A DNA stretch of 64,000 nt from Peteryoungia rhizophila. GTDB taxonomy: Bacteria > Pseudomonadota > Alphaproteobacteria > Rhizobiales > Rhizobiaceae. Positions 10,145-19,578 of the stretch are shown here, in pieces; position 1 is the first letter of the stretch, and each line of letters opens with the position of its first letter. The position numbers were made by a program, and so were the translations under genes. The notes below the pieces were generated by a model, which ran no database searches, had not been told where the DNA came from, and saw nothing but the letters and a program-made list of their open reading frames with translations. The stretch covers positions 310,001 through 374,000 of the forward strand of contig NZ_STGT01000002.1 in assembly GCF_004912145.1 (NCBI RefSeq), given 5' to 3'.

Positions 10145-10537
10145 ATGGCGATCCTATCAGGCGGTTGCGCCTGCGGCAGCGTGCGGTTCGAGGCGGAGGG
10201 CGATCCCGACCGCGTCGGCATCTGCCATTGCCTCGATTGCCGGAAGTATCACGGCGCACTCTTCCTTGCGGCGGCGATCTATCGGGACGCGCAGGTGCTA
10301 ATCACCGGCGAGCCCCGGATGTATGACGGTCGCTTCTTCTGTACCACCTGTGGTTCCCGCGTCTTCAATCGCAGCGGCGACGAGGTCGAGCTTCATCTCG
10401 GGGCCTTCGACGATATCAATGTGTTTCAACCGACATACGAGCTCTGGACGATCCGCCGGGAAGCCTGGCTCCCGGAGTTTGCGGTGGAGCAGCGATACGA
10501 GCGCGACCGGCCCGGGGAGGGGCGAGGAGAAGAGTGA
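10145..10537 (+). CDS. GFA family protein (glutathione-dependent formaldehyde-activating-like / CENP-V fold)
   Basis: A 130-residue zinc-binding domain covering the whole protein. The expected cysteine pattern is C8-x-C10, C27-x-C29-x2-C32 and C66-x2-C69, with the family signatures GGCACGSVRF, CHCLDCRKYHG and FFCTTCGSRVF. The founding member Gfa was linked to formaldehyde-glutathione adducts, but most members have no shown activity, so the real substrate is unknown. The ATG at 10145 has a strong GGAGGAGG site seven bases upstream, which excludes the longer in-frame extension into the tal gene. No glutathione-dependent formaldehyde dehydrogenase gene is close by. Confidence 0.9.
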   Translation: MAILSGGCACGSVRFEAEGDPDRVGICHCLDCRKYHGALFLAAAIYRDAQVLITGEPRMYDGRFFCTTCGSRVFNRSGDEVELHLGAFDDINVFQPTYELWTIRREAWLPEFAVEQRYERDRPGEGRGEE

Positions 10538-11019
10538 CGCGGTGGTATTCCTGTCTTTCGTTATGGCTAGCTGGCTCTGCGGTTTGATTGCCGTGACGCA
10601 CCGCATCAGTTGCGAGCAATGGCAGCTCGAAGCCAACCCTAGGCTACAAGAAGGGCTGCCTTAATGATTGACGAATGGTTAATTTCTGCGTCATATCGCA
10701 TGAATGATGCGTCTCATGTTCCGAATCGGATTGAGTGAGGCGAGCGGCGGGATTTCCCGACCGGAATCATTTGTGATGGCGGGGGAAGCAGAGACCGTTC
10801 TGCTGCATGATGCCCAATCCAACGCCCGGCTCTAAGGAGCCATGTACCTACTGAAATTGCGTCCTCTGCCGGACTGCCAGCTTTCGCCCGCTCTTAAGCG
10901 CGCGCCTGGCAGGAAACGCCGGGCTGTCATGTCATCCCTCGGATGTCGTGGAGCGGTGCTGGTCCTGGCTTTCGTCGCAATGCTTTTTTGAACCACATTT
11001 CTTTAGGGCGCGCGCGTTC
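10538..11019. other. 482-bp region without a supported gene, upstream of the repeat protein
   Basis: No coding frame with convincing composition was found. The region is less G+C rich around 10660-10720 than its surroundings and ends with a pyrimidine- and T-rich stretch (10985-11005) before the repeat gene start. It is long enough for a promoter with regulatory sites or a small RNA, but no specific element could be identified. Confidence 0.4.
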
Positions 11020-14000
11020 ATGGCTACGATTATTCCTTCGATGAGCATCAACCAGATCCGGACGCTGGCGACGTCGGTGATCGCGGCTTTCAGCAGCGAA
11101 GATGTCAATGCGCTCAGCTCGACACAGATCGCCGCATTGTCGTCGAAGCAAATTTCCGCCTTGCAAACTGATGATTTCGATAATCTTTCATCCAGCCAGC
11201 TGCGCGCGGTTTCCGTCGCTGCGGTTCGCGGCCTGACCATCGATCAGCTCGCCGTCATCGACAGTGCCAAGATCATCGGACTTCAGAGCCGTCAGCTCGG
11301 TGCGCTTTCTTCTGGCCAGATTGCAGCGCTTTCAGCTGAACAGTTCAATGCGCTGTCGACCTCCCAGCTGAACGCGCTGACCAGTGTGGCGCTCGCCGCT
11401 CTCGGAACGGAGGATATTGCGACCCTGACCTCCGCCGAGCTCTCCGCTCTGTCCACACGCGCGCTGTCCGGTCTGTCTCCCGCCAATTTTGCCACTCTCA
11501 CAAGCAATCAGCTCTCCGGCCTGACCACGGCCCAGATTGCGTCTCTGTCCACTGTTGTCATTGCCGGCCTGACCACCAGTCAGATCGACGGTCTCTCCGC
11601 GCTGCAGGTCTCGGGTCTGACCTCGCGCCAGATTTCGGCGCTCACCACCGACAAGCTCGCCACCTTCGGGACCGAGCAGATCGTCGCCCTGAAGAGCGGT
11701 GTGTTCGCAGGCCTGTCATCGACACAGGTCGCGGCACTCTCGACGCAGCAGATCGAGGTGTTGACGACCGGTCAGCTTGCTGCGCTCACCTCCGCCGCGA
11801 TCGGAGGCCTCGATTCTGATGATATCGATGTGCTGACTGCGGATGACGTCGCCGCCATCGCGACGCGCGCCCTGGCCGGCCTTTCCGTCGCCGTCTTTGC
11901 CTCGCTCGGTTCCGCGCAGCTCACCAGCCTCACCTCAGCCAAGATTGCCGCCTTGACCACGGCGCAGATCGCGTCCCTCACTTCGGATCAGGTCGATGGT
12001 CTGACCCCCGCCCCGCTTTCCGGTCTTTCGAGCGCTCAAGTGAACGCGCTCAACTCCGACACGCTGCTCTCGCTCAGCACCGTGCAGATCGGCGGCCTGT
12101 CTACCCGCGTGATCGCCATGCTCGGTTCAGCCAAGCTTGCCGCGCTCGACAGCGCGCAGATCGCGGCCCTCTCGACCTCGCAGCTTGCCGCCCTATCCTC
12201 GGCAGGCGTGGCCGGGCTCGGCACCGACGATCTCGCGAATTTTTCCTCGACCGAACTCGCGGCTCTGAATTCCCGTGCGCTGCAGGCGCTGTCCACGGTC
12301 CAGCTTGCAAGCCTGCTCTCGGCTCAGCTGACGGCTCTCTCCAGCGGCCAGATTGCGAGCCTGACGACAGCCCAGGTGGCGGCACTCAACAGCAGTCAGA
12401 TCGACGGTTTGAGCACCGCTCAGATTTCCGCGCTCGGTTCCGCCCAGATTGTTGCTCTCGGAAACGTCAACATCACCACTCTTTCGACCGAGCAGATAGC
12501 AGCACTGAACAGCCGCGCCATTGGCGCGCTCACCAGCGCCCAACTCGATGCCATGACCAGCGACCAGATCGCGGCGCTGACGTCGGCCCAGATCGCAGCA
12601 CTCTCGTCGAGCGACGTCGCGGCGCTCTCGGCCAGCGACCTGGAGACCTTCTCCACGAACGAGTTCGCCGCACTCACCTCCGCTGCCATTCGTGGCATCT
12701 CCACTTCTGTCATCGGCAACCTGTCCACCACGCTGATCGCCGCTTTGAACACGCGCGCCGTTGCGGCACTCACTTCAGCGCAGATTGCGGCCATGACCTC
12801 GGCGCAGATCGCCGGCCTGTCGAGCGGCCAGATTGCAGCCCTCTCCTCGACCTCTGTGGCAGCACTCGGGGCCGATGATTTCTCGACCTTCGATTCTGCC
12901 GACATTGCTGCCTTGAACTCCCGTGCGCTGGCTGGTCTGACGACCGGCGCGTTCTCCACGTTGACCTCGACCCAGCTGATTACCCTGACCTCGGCCCAGA
13001 TCGCAGCTCTCTCGACCGCCATTATCGGGTCGCTCGACAGCAATCAGCTGAATGCCTTGACCACGAGCCAGATCGCGACGCTGTCGTCGGCCCAGATCGC
13101 GGCGCTTTCGAACACTGCACTTGCATTGCTCGATACGTCGCAGATCAGGGCGATCAGCACGCGTGGCATCGCGGCTTTGACGTCACAACAGGTGTCTGCC
13201 CTGAGCACGGCGACCTTCGATGCCCTCACGACCGTGCAACTGGGCGCGCTAAGTTCGGCTGCTATCCGCGCCCTGACGGTCGGCGCCGTCGGGACCCTGA
13301 CATCTACCGAGATCGCCGCTCTGCCTTCTCGTATCATCGGCACGCTTTCGACTAGCGGCATCGCGGCGCTCAGCTCCGACCAGATTTCGAGCCTGACCGC
13401 CGCGCAGGTCGCTGCGCTGACATCAGGTCAAATCGACGTCCTGAGCACCGGCCAGATCGACGCCCTCTCCACGGCGGCCGTTGCCGGGCTTACCAGCGCC
13501 CAGCTTCGGTCGCTGACGCCCGAGCAGTTCGGTTCTCTGTCCAGCAGCCAGATGCAATCCTTGAGCACGCGCGCCCTGTCCGACCTTGGCAGCACTCTGT
13601 GGTCTGCTGTCGGCAGCGCTGAATTTGCGGCCCTTTCAACGTCGCAACTCGCAGCGCTTGGCAGCGCGCCGCTGGTCACTGCCCAGCTCGATACGCTGAC
13701 ATCGTCGGAACTCGCTGTATTGAGCACCCGGACGATTGCCTCCATCGCCCCATCCTCCTTTGCTACACTCGATACCACCCAGCTGGCCGGGCTCGCGTCC
13801 GGGCAGGCCGCGGCGCTGACCACGACGCAGATTGCTGCCCTTAACAGTGCGCAGTTCGGCGGCCTGACGGCTGCGGCCATCGGCGCCCTGTCCAGTACGC
13901 AGTTGCGTGCCCTCACCACGGATACGTTGGCCTCGCTCTCGACAAGCCAGGTGGCCGCGATCAACACCCGCGCCTTTGCTGGGCTCGACTCCACCCAGAT

Positions 14001-14682
14001 CGGGGCATTGTCCTCCGAGCAGATCGGGTCTCTGACGACGGCCCTGCTGGGCTTGCTCTCGAGCTCAGCTGTCGCCGGCCTCACGACGGAAGACCTGGAC
14101 GTGCTCGATCCGAGCGACATCGCAGCAATCAGTTCGCGCGCGATCGCCGGGTTGTCGACGGCGAACATCGCAGCCCTCGACAGCGCTCAGCTTGCCGGCT
14201 TGACCACGGCGCAGGTGAGTGCGCTGACGACAGCTCAGATTCAAGCGCTGAGGTCGGATCAGGTCACCAGCCTGTCGAACAGCCAGTTTTCAGCTCTGAC
14301 GTCTACGCAGATCCGGAACCTGTCGACCAACAGCATCGTCGCCCTGGATACCGCTCGGATCGCAGAGTTGAGCTCGCGGGTAATCGGTTCGCTGTCTACC
14401 GATCAGCTCGTCGCCATGACCACGGCGCAGATCGAGGCTCTGACTGCGGCCCAGGTTGGTGCCCTCGGTTCGGCCGCGATCCGTGCTCTCGAAAATGGAG
14501 ACCTGCAGCTCTTCTCCACCGAAGACATAGCCGCCATTGCTACGGGAGCGATTGCCGGCCTGTCGTCCGAGGACATCGATGATCTGAGCACTGCCCAACT
14601 CCTCGCATTGACGACCCCGCAGGTCCAGTCAATGAACGACAACCAGCTCGCGGCAGTTATCGCGGCTTATCGGGACATTTGA
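11020..14682 (+). CDS. Giant octapeptide-repeat protein (about 150 tandem 8-residue repeats), function unknown
   Basis: This 1220-residue protein is almost entirely tandem octads of the form [I/L/V]-x-x-L-[S/T]-[S/T]-x-[Q/D/E], for example IAALSTAQ. They run from residue 13 to about 1209 with one break in register: a 5-residue unit LVTAQ at 13672. Hydrophobic residues at positions 1 and 4 and a Ser/Thr N-cap with Gln/Asp/Glu three places on suggest a chain of very short capped helices forming a solenoid. A higher-order period of 17 octads is present (see findings). There is no signal peptide, no cysteine in the repeats and no recognisable secretion, anchor or enzyme domain. The ATG at 11020 is preferred to a GTG at 10948; AGGG lies 11 bases upstream. 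The gene is flanked by an unrelated GFA gene and an SH3-domain gene. An extracellular or surface role, or a DNA/protein-binding scaffold, is possible but not shown. Confidence 0.8.
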   Translation: MATIIPSMSINQIRTLATSVIAAFSSEDVNALSSTQIAALSSKQISALQTDDFDNLSSSQLRAVSVAAVRGLTIDQLAVIDSAKIIGLQSRQLGALSSGQIAALSAEQFNALSTSQLNALTSVALAALGTEDIATLTSAELSALSTRALSGLSPANFATLTSNQLSGLTTAQIASLSTVVIAGLTTSQIDGLSALQVSGLTSRQISALTTDKLATFGTEQIVALKSGVFAGLSSTQVAALSTQQIEVLTTGQLAALTSAAIGGLDSDDIDVLTADDVAAIATRALAGLSVAVFASLGSAQLTSLTSAKIAALTTAQIASLTSDQVDGLTPAPLSGLSSAQVNALNSDTLLSLSTVQIGGLSTRVIAMLGSAKLAALDSAQIAALSTSQLAALSSAGVAGLGTDDLANFSSTELAALNSRALQALSTVQLASLLSAQLTALSSGQIASLTTAQVAALNSSQIDGLSTAQISALGSAQIVALGNVNITTLSTEQIAALNSRAIGALTSAQLDAMTSDQIAALTSAQIAALSSSDVAALSASDLETFSTNEFAALTSAAIRGISTSVIGNLSTTLIAALNTRAVAALTSAQIAAMTSAQIAGLSSGQIAALSSTSVAALGADDFSTFDSADIAALNSRALAGLTTGAFSTLTSTQLITLTSAQIAALSTAIIGSLDSNQLNALTTSQIATLSSAQIAALSNTALALLDTSQIRAISTRGIAALTSQQVSALSTATFDALTTVQLGALSSAAIRALTVGAVGTLTSTEIAALPSRIIGTLSTSGIAALSSDQISSLTAAQVAALTSGQIDVLSTGQIDALSTAAVAGLTSAQLRSLTPEQFGSLSSSQMQSLSTRALSDLGSTLWSAVGSAEFAALSTSQLAALGSAPLVTAQLDTLTSSELAVLSTRTIASIAPSSFATLDTTQLAGLASGQAAALTTTQIAALNSAQFGGLTAAAIGALSSTQLRALTTDTLASLSTSQVAAINTRAFAGLDSTQIGALSSEQIGSLTTALLGLLSSSAVAGLTTEDLDVLDPSDIAAISSRAIAGLSTANIAALDSAQLAGLTTAQVSALTTAQIQALRSDQVTSLSNSQFSALTSTQIRNLSTNSIVALDTARIAELSSRVIGSLSTDQLVAMTTAQIEALTAAQVGALGSAAIRALENGDLQLFSTEDIAAIATGAIAGLSSEDIDDLSTAQLLALTTPQVQSMNDNQLAAVIAAYRDI

Positions 14683-14705
14683 TCTGACGGATCACGGATG
14701 GTCGC

Positions 14706-15143
14706 TCAGGGCCTTCTCGGCCTTATGAAGGGATCGATAACAATCTCCGGCTCGAATGACGGGTTGCGCAGGTCGTCCGGCGGGGCGAAGCCAGTTTCTT
14801 CGAGCAGGAAACGTCCGTCGACCCAGCCGGAGATGCGGGGAAGATCGACGGTGGCGACACGGCACCAATAGCCGCCGCGGCTATCCTTGCAGGAGAGGCG
14901 CTCGATCGGTTGACCTTCGTCGAGGGCGTGGATGACGCGGAAATTCGGCCCGGCGCCGGAATGGACGGCAAGGCGCTGGCCAGGCGGCAGGCCGCGCACA
15001 TGCCAGAGATAGGTGTCCATCAGAGTGCTGTCATCGATGTCAGGGGCGGGGATGACCTTCGGCTCTTGAGCATGCGCCGCAGGGCTCGTACCTGCAATGC
15101 AGACGAGGGCGGTCAGGATGATCATGGTAGCGCGGTGGTGCAT
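14706..15143 (-). CDS. Secreted bacterial SH3-domain protein
   Basis: A 145-residue exported protein. Residues 1-25 are a signal peptide ending AAHA before QEPK. Residues about 55-115 form an SH3_3-like domain (LAVHSGAGPNFRVIHAL, IERLSCKDSRGGYWCRV, SGWVDGRFLLEE), the kind found in periplasmic proteins that bind peptidoglycan peptides. The two cysteines in SCKDSRGGYWC could form a disulfide. The C-terminal tail is proline and acidic rich. The ATG at 15143 has GGGAG upstream and directly starts the signal peptide, so the longer frame is rejected. It converges on the octapeptide-repeat gene with 23 bp between stops; no shared function is implied. Confidence 0.85.
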   Translation of the reverse strand: MHHRATMIILTALVCIAGTSPAAHAQEPKVIPAPDIDDSTLMDTYLWHVRGLPPGQRLAVHSGAGPNFRVIHALDEGQPIERLSCKDSRGGYWCRVATVDLPRISGWVDGRFLLEETGFAPPDDLRNPSFEPEIVIDPFIRPRRP

Positions 15144-15230
15144 GCGAGGCTCCCTGAAGTGCTTCGCATCATACCGGCGGCTGCGTGATGCCGCCACCGC
15201 TTTGCTGCGTCAGGGTAAATGCCAGCAGCC

Positions 15231-15262
15231 AAAAGGGAAGGGGCCACCGAGGTGACCCCTTC
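15231..15262 (-). terminator. Rho-independent terminator of the polyamine operon
   Basis: On the minus strand a 12-bp stem (one G-T pair) with a very tight loop spans 15237-15262 and is followed by CCTTTT. It lies about 30 bp after the stop of the aldehyde dehydrogenase gene, the last gene of the operon. Confidence 0.75.
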
Positions 15263-15292
15263 CCCTTATCGCCCGCAGGCCCCCCTGGGAAT

Positions 15293-16717
15293 TTAATGTG
15301 CAATCATCACGTGGCGGACGGTCGTGTAGTCTTCCAGCGCATAGATCGACATGTCCTTGCCATAGCCCGACTGCTTCATGCCGCCATGGGGCATTTCGTT
15401 GCAGAGCATGAAGTGGGTGTTGATCCAGGTGCAGCCGTAACGCAGCTTGGCGGCGCTCTGCATGGCGCGGGAAATGTCCTTGGTCCAGACGGAGGAGGCA
15501 AGGCCATAGTCGCTGTCATTGGCCCAGGCGACTGCCTGTTCGGCTTCGGTGAAGCGGGTGACGGAGACCACGGGCCCGAAGACTTCGCGGCGGACGATTT
15601 CGTCGTCTTGCGTCGCGCCGGCGATGACGGTCGGGGTGTAGAAGAAGCCCTTGTCGGAGCCGAGCTTGCCGCCGGCGACCACTTCCATATGCTTGTGTTC
15701 GGCAGCGCGCGTAACGAAGCTTTCAACGCGGTCACGCTGGCGCTTGGAAATCAGCGGGCCGATCTCGTTTTCGGCATCGTCGGCCTGGTTGAACTTGATC
15801 GTGGATACGGCGGCGGCCAGATCGGCAACGAAGCGGTCGTAAATCTTGTCTGCCGCATAGATGCGGCAAGCGGCGGTGCAGTCCTGGCCGGCATTGTAGT
15901 AGCCGAAAGTGCGGATGGCGGAGACGACGGCGTCGATATCGGCGTCATCGTGGACGATGACCGGGGCCTTGCCGCCGAGCTCCAGATGGGTGCGCTTCAC
16001 CGTCTTGGCGGCTGCCGTCATGATCTTCTTGCCGGTGGCGATATCGCCGGTGATCGACAGCATCTGGATTTTCGGGTTGTTGATCAGCGCGTTGCCGACG
16101 CTTTCGCCGCGGCCGAGCACCACGTTCACCACGCCCTCGGGCAGGATGTCGGCCATGACCTTGGCGAGCTTGAGCGCCGTCAGCGGCGTCTGTTCCGACG
16201 GCTTGAAGACGATGGTGTTGCCGCCGGCAAGTGCTGGCGCCAGCTTCCAGGCCATCATCATCAGCGGATAGTTCCACGGCGCAATCGAGCCGATGACGCC
16301 GACGGCATCGCGGCGGATCATCGAAGTGAAGCCCGGCAGGTATTCGCCCGAGACTGGGGCCTGCAGCGTGCGGATCGCACCGGCGAAGAAACGGTAGCAG
16401 TCAACGATCGCCGGAATTTCATCGTTCAGAACGGCATTGATCGGCTTGCCGCAGTTGAGGCTTTCGAGTGCGGCGAAAGCGGCTGCGTCCTTTTCGATCG
16501 CGTCGGCAATGGCGAGCAGGTAGCCGGCGCGCTGGCCGGGCGTGGTCTGCGACCAGGATACGAAGGCGCCTTCTGCAGCATCCACGGCCGCCTCGACCTG
16601 GGCGAGCGAGGCTTCCGGGAGATCGACGATGAGTTCGCCGGTTTTGGGGTTCAGGATCTTCTCGTCCGTCTCCGTGCCGGCTTCGAACTTGGCGCCGATC
16701 AGCATCTGGGTGTCCAT
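15293..16717 (-). CDS. patD: Aminobutyraldehyde dehydrogenase (aldehyde dehydrogenase family, PatD-like)
   Basis: This 474-residue NAD(P)-dependent aldehyde dehydrogenase has catalytic C280 in [10 protein letters not shown] and general-base E246 in LELGGKAP. The cofactor site is APWNYPLMM plus [11 protein letters not shown]. The glycine usually found in GQ-x-C is kept as G-Q-D-C, and the [10 protein letters not shown] segment matches 4-aminobutyraldehyde dehydrogenases of the YdcW/PatD group. It would oxidise 4-aminobutanal, made from putrescine, to GABA. The gene is the last of a minus-strand operon with a polyamine ABC system, exactly the E. coli ydcSTUV-patD order, which strengthens the substrate call. 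The start ATG 16717 has GGGAG upstream. No putrescine aminotransferase gene is in the window. Confidence 0.9.
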   Translation of the reverse strand: MDTQMLIGAKFEAGTETDEKILNPKTGELIVDLPEASLAQVEAAVDAAEGAFVSWSQTTPGQRAGYLLAIADAIEKDAAAFAALESLNCGKPINAVLNDEIPAIVDCYRFFAGAIRTLQAPVSGEYLPGFTSMIRRDAVGVIGSIAPWNYPLMMMAWKLAPALAGGNTIVFKPSEQTPLTALKLAKVMADILPEGVVNVVLGRGESVGNALINNPKIQMLSITGDIATGKKIMTAAAKTVKRTHLELGGKAPVIVHDDADIDAVVSAIRTFGYYNAGQDCTAACRIYAADKIYDRFVADLAAAVSTIKFNQADDAENEIGPLISKRQRDRVESFVTRAAEHKHMEVVAGGKLGSDKGFFYTPTVIAGATQDDEIVRREVFGPVVSVTRFTEAEQAVAWANDSDYGLASSVWTKDISRAMQSAAKLRYGCTWINTHFMLCNEMPHGGMKQSGYGKDMSIYALEDYTTVRHVMIAH

Positions 16718-16784
16718 GTCGTTCTCCCTTTTATCAGACTTCAATTGCGAGACCGGCGGTCAAGGCCGCATGGGTTCGGGTGTT

Positions 16785-17600
16785 TCATTTGCCGCTGCCT
16801 GCGATCTGGTCGGTATCGCGGGTCAGATAATAGGCCGCCAGGATCGGCAGGAACGTGACGATCACCACCACCATGGCGACCACGTTGGTGACCGGGCGCT
16901 GGCGCGGGCGGATCAGTTCTTCCAGCATCCAGATCGGCAGTGTCGATTGCTGGCCGGCGGTAAACGTCGTGACGATGACTTCGTCGAAGGAGAGCGCGAA
17001 GGCGAGCATGCCGCCGGCCAGAAGCGCCGTTGCGATGTTCGGCAGGATCACATGGCGGAAGGTCTGGAAGCCATCGGCACCGAGATCCATGGAGGCTTCG
17101 ATGAGCGAGCCGGAGGTGCGGCGGAAGCGGGCGACGGCGTTGTTGTAGACCACGACGACGCAGAAGGTGGCGTGGCCGAGGATGATCGTCCAGAAGGAGA
17201 AGGGGATATCCGCCAGCGAAAAGGCCGAGCGCAGCGCAATGCCGGTGATGATGCCGGGGAGCGCGATCGGCAGGATGACGAGCAGCGAGATCACTTCGCG
17301 GCCGAAGAACTTGGTGCGGGCGACGGCAGCAGCCGCCAGCGTGCCGAGTACCATGGCAATGACGGTTGCGATGCTCGCGACCTTGACCGAGAGCCAGAGC
17401 GCTTCCCAGATATCAGGGCGGTTCCAGGCGACCGCAAACCACTTGGTGGTGAAGCCCGGTGGTGGCCACTGGAAGCTCTTTTCCTCCGTGGTGAAGGCAT
17501 AGACGAAGATCAGCAGGATCGGCAGGTGCAGAAAGGCAAGGCCCGCGCCGGCGGCGATCTTGAGCGACAGGCCCGCGGATTGGGAGCGGTCAGAGCGCAT
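16785..17600 (-). CDS. Polyamine ABC transporter permease (YdcV/PotC-like)
   Basis: A 271-residue inner-membrane permease with about six hydrophobic segments and the binding-protein-dependent transport signature around [21 protein letters not shown], including the EAA loop that contacts the ATPase. It matches the PotC branch ([27 protein letters not shown]). It overlaps the upstream permease gene by 11 bp and lies 67 bp before the dehydrogenase gene. It would form a heterodimer with the YdcU-like permease for putrescine or spermidine uptake. Confidence 0.92.
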   Translation of the reverse strand: MRSDRSQSAGLSLKIAAGAGLAFLHLPILLIFVYAFTTEEKSFQWPPPGFTTKWFAVAWNRPDIWEALWLSVKVASIATVIAMVLGTLAAAAVARTKFFGREVISLLVILPIALPGIITGIALRSAFSLADIPFSFWTIILGHATFCVVVVYNNAVARFRRTSGSLIEASMDLGADGFQTFRHVILPNIATALLAGGMLAFALSFDEVIVTTFTAGQQSTLPIWMLEELIRPRQRPVTNVVAMVVVIVTFLPILAAYYLTRDTDQIAGSGK

Positions 17601-18540
17601 CGAAGGCCCCCATGCGTTTGGCGATGGTCAGATAGATTCCCATAATGACGATCGGAACGACCGAGAAGGCAGCGGCGAGCGGGATGTTGCCCGCGGTGCC
17701 CTGCTGAGCATAAACGGCCTGGCCGATGAAGAGCCGCGAGGTGCCGACGATCTGCGGGATGATGTAGTCGCCCATGGTGAGCGAGAAGGTGAAGATCGAG
17801 CCGGCGACAATGCCGGGCAGCGCCAGCGGAAAGAGCACATGGCGGAAGGTCTGGCGGCTATCGGCGCCGAGATCGCCTGACGCTTCGATCAGGTTGCCGG
17901 GCACGCGCTCCAGGGCTGCCTGGGTGGGCAGGATCATGAAGGGCAGCCAGACATAGACGAAGACGATGAAGGTGCCGAGATAGCTGATGGAGAGCGAATT
18001 GCCGCCTATGACGGGTATGGCGAGCAGCCCATCGAGCAGCCAGGTCAGATGCAGTTTGGCGAAGATCCAGGTCAGGATGCCTTCCTTGGCGAGGATCAGT
18101 TTCCAGGCATAGACCTTGACGAGATAACTCGACCAGAGCGGCAGCATGATGCCGAGATAGAAGACGGCTTTCCAGCGGCCCTTGGCATAACGCGCGGCGT
18201 AATAGGCGATCGGGAAGGCGATGACGGCGGAGGCGAGCGTGACGGCAGCCGACATCAGCAGCGTGCGCAGGATGATGTCAAAATTGGCCGGTCGCAGGAG
18301 TTCGCCATAGGTCGCGAGCGTGAACTCGTAATTGATCAGGCCGGAGAATTCGTCGATCGAGAAGAAGCTTTGGAGCAGCAGCGCCAGCAGCGAGCCGACA
18401 TAGATGATGCCGAGCCAGAGCAGGGGCGGCACCAGCATCAGAACCAGCAGCAGGTTGGGCCTCCGCCAGAACAGATCTGAGAGCCGCCCCATCAGGCACT
18501 GACGGCCAGGGGTGATGGCGGTTGAGGAGATCGCAGTCAT
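17590..18540 (-). CDS. Polyamine ABC transporter permease (YdcU/PotB-like)
   Basis: A 316-residue permease with a charged N-terminus and six predicted membrane helices; the first is [19 protein letters not shown]. The EAA loop reads [21 protein letters not shown]. It belongs to the PotB/HisM group. Its ATG overlaps the TGA of the preceding ATPase gene (ATGA at 18537-18540), and its end overlaps the next permease, so translation is probably coupled. Role: one half of the membrane channel for polyamine import. Confidence 0.92.
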   Translation of the reverse strand: MTAISSTAITPGRQCLMGRLSDLFWRRPNLLLVLMLVPPLLWLGIIYVGSLLALLLQSFFSIDEFSGLINYEFTLATYGELLRPANFDIILRTLLMSAAVTLASAVIAFPIAYYAARYAKGRWKAVFYLGIMLPLWSSYLVKVYAWKLILAKEGILTWIFAKLHLTWLLDGLLAIPVIGGNSLSISYLGTFIVFVYVWLPFMILPTQAALERVPGNLIEASGDLGADSRQTFRHVLFPLALPGIVAGSIFTFSLTMGDYIIPQIVGTSRLFIGQAVYAQQGTAGNIPLAAAFSVVPIVIMGIYLTIAKRMGAFDAL

Positions 18541-19526
18541 GCGCCGGCCTCCATGTAATGCAGGTCGGGGGGCGACCAGGCGATGCGGATGCTTTCGCCG
18601 GTCTGAGGTGCGGCTTGGCCGGCGGGCAGCGAGAGCGTGAGAGCGGTCACGGCCGTCTCGACGAAAAGTTTGGTCGAGGCGCCGAGGAAGCTCGTCGAGC
18701 GCACGGTTGCTTCGACACCGCCTTCAGAGACGATGCGGATCGCTTCGGGGCGCAGGCTCGTCCAGCGGGCTTCTCCGCCCAGCGCCTTCATGGCTTCAGG
18801 TGCAATTACATTGGAGGAGCCGACGAAATCGGCGACGAAACGGGTGCGGGGGCGTTTGTAGATCTCATGCGGGGTGCCGGCCTGGACAATCTTGCCGTCA
18901 TTGAAGACGGCGACGCGGTCGGCCATGGAGAGTGCCTCGCCCTGGTCATGGGTGACGAAGACAAAGGTGATGCCGAGCGAACGCTGCAGGCTTTTCAGCT
19001 CCTCCTGCATCTGTTCGCGCAATTTCAGGTCCAGCGCGCCGAGCGGCTCGTCGAGCAGCAGTACCTTGGGCTTGTTGACCAGAGCGCGGGCCAGCGCCAC
19101 GCGCTGCCGCTGGCCGCCGGAGAGCTGGCCGGGCTTGCGGGCGCCGTAGCCGGGGAGCTTCACCATCTCGAGCGCCTTTTCGGCCTCGCGGTGGCGTTCG
19201 GCCTTGGCCACACCCTTGACCATCAGGCCATAGGCGACGTTGTCGAGAATGTTCAGATGCGGGAAGAGGGCATAGTCCTGGAAGACCGTGTTGACGTTGC
19301 GGCGATTGGGCGGAACGCCCTCAGCTGTCTCGCCGAAGATCTCGATATGGCCGGCCGTCGGCTGTTCGAAGCCGGCAATCAGGCGCAGGCAGGTCGTCTT
19401 GCCGGAGCCGGAAGGGCCCAGCATGGCGAAGAATTCGCCTGGCTCGACGGTCAGGTCGACGGCATCGACGGCTCTCACGCTGCCGAAATGGCGCGAGACC
19501 TTCGAGAAGGAGACGGCTGCGGACAT
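18537..19526 (-). CDS. Polyamine ABC transporter ATP-binding protein (YdcT/PotA-like)
   Basis: A 329-residue ATPase of the PotA/MalK class. Walker A GPSGSGKTT is near residue 40, the Q-loop sits in TVFQDYALFPHL, the signature is LSGGQRQRVALARAL, Walker B is LLLDEPLGALD and the H-loop is FVTHDQGEAL. A C-terminal TOBE-type domain (FVGSSNVI, LRPEAIRI) follows. It powers uptake through the two following permeases. The start ATG 19526 has GGAG upstream. A palindromic repeat element separates it from the binding-protein gene, so expression of the two parts may differ. Confidence 0.94.
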   Translation of the reverse strand: MSAAVSFSKVSRHFGSVRAVDAVDLTVEPGEFFAMLGPSGSGKTTCLRLIAGFEQPTAGHIEIFGETAEGVPPNRRNVNTVFQDYALFPHLNILDNVAYGLMVKGVAKAERHREAEKALEMVKLPGYGARKPGQLSGGQRQRVALARALVNKPKVLLLDEPLGALDLKLREQMQEELKSLQRSLGITFVFVTHDQGEALSMADRVAVFNDGKIVQAGTPHEIYKRPRTRFVADFVGSSNVIAPEAMKALGGEARWTSLRPEAIRIVSEGGVEATVRSTSFLGASTKLFVETAVTALTLSLPAGQAAPQTGESIRIAWSPPDLHYMEAGA

Positions 19527-19578
19527 GGGGGCTCCAGAATTTCAGTAGGGTGCCGACACAAGGCCAGCGTGGGTCTAC

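Noticed and set aside
13428..14168. Several long antisense frames under the octapeptide-repeat gene
   Set aside because: They arise from the 24-bp periodicity of the repeat gene: a stop-free antisense frame is repeated with each unit. The sense strand shows the ordered 8-residue pattern.
11020..14682. CRISPR array, suggested by regular short repeats
   Set aside because: The 24-bp units are diverged, contiguous and in-frame, without identical repeats or unique spacers.
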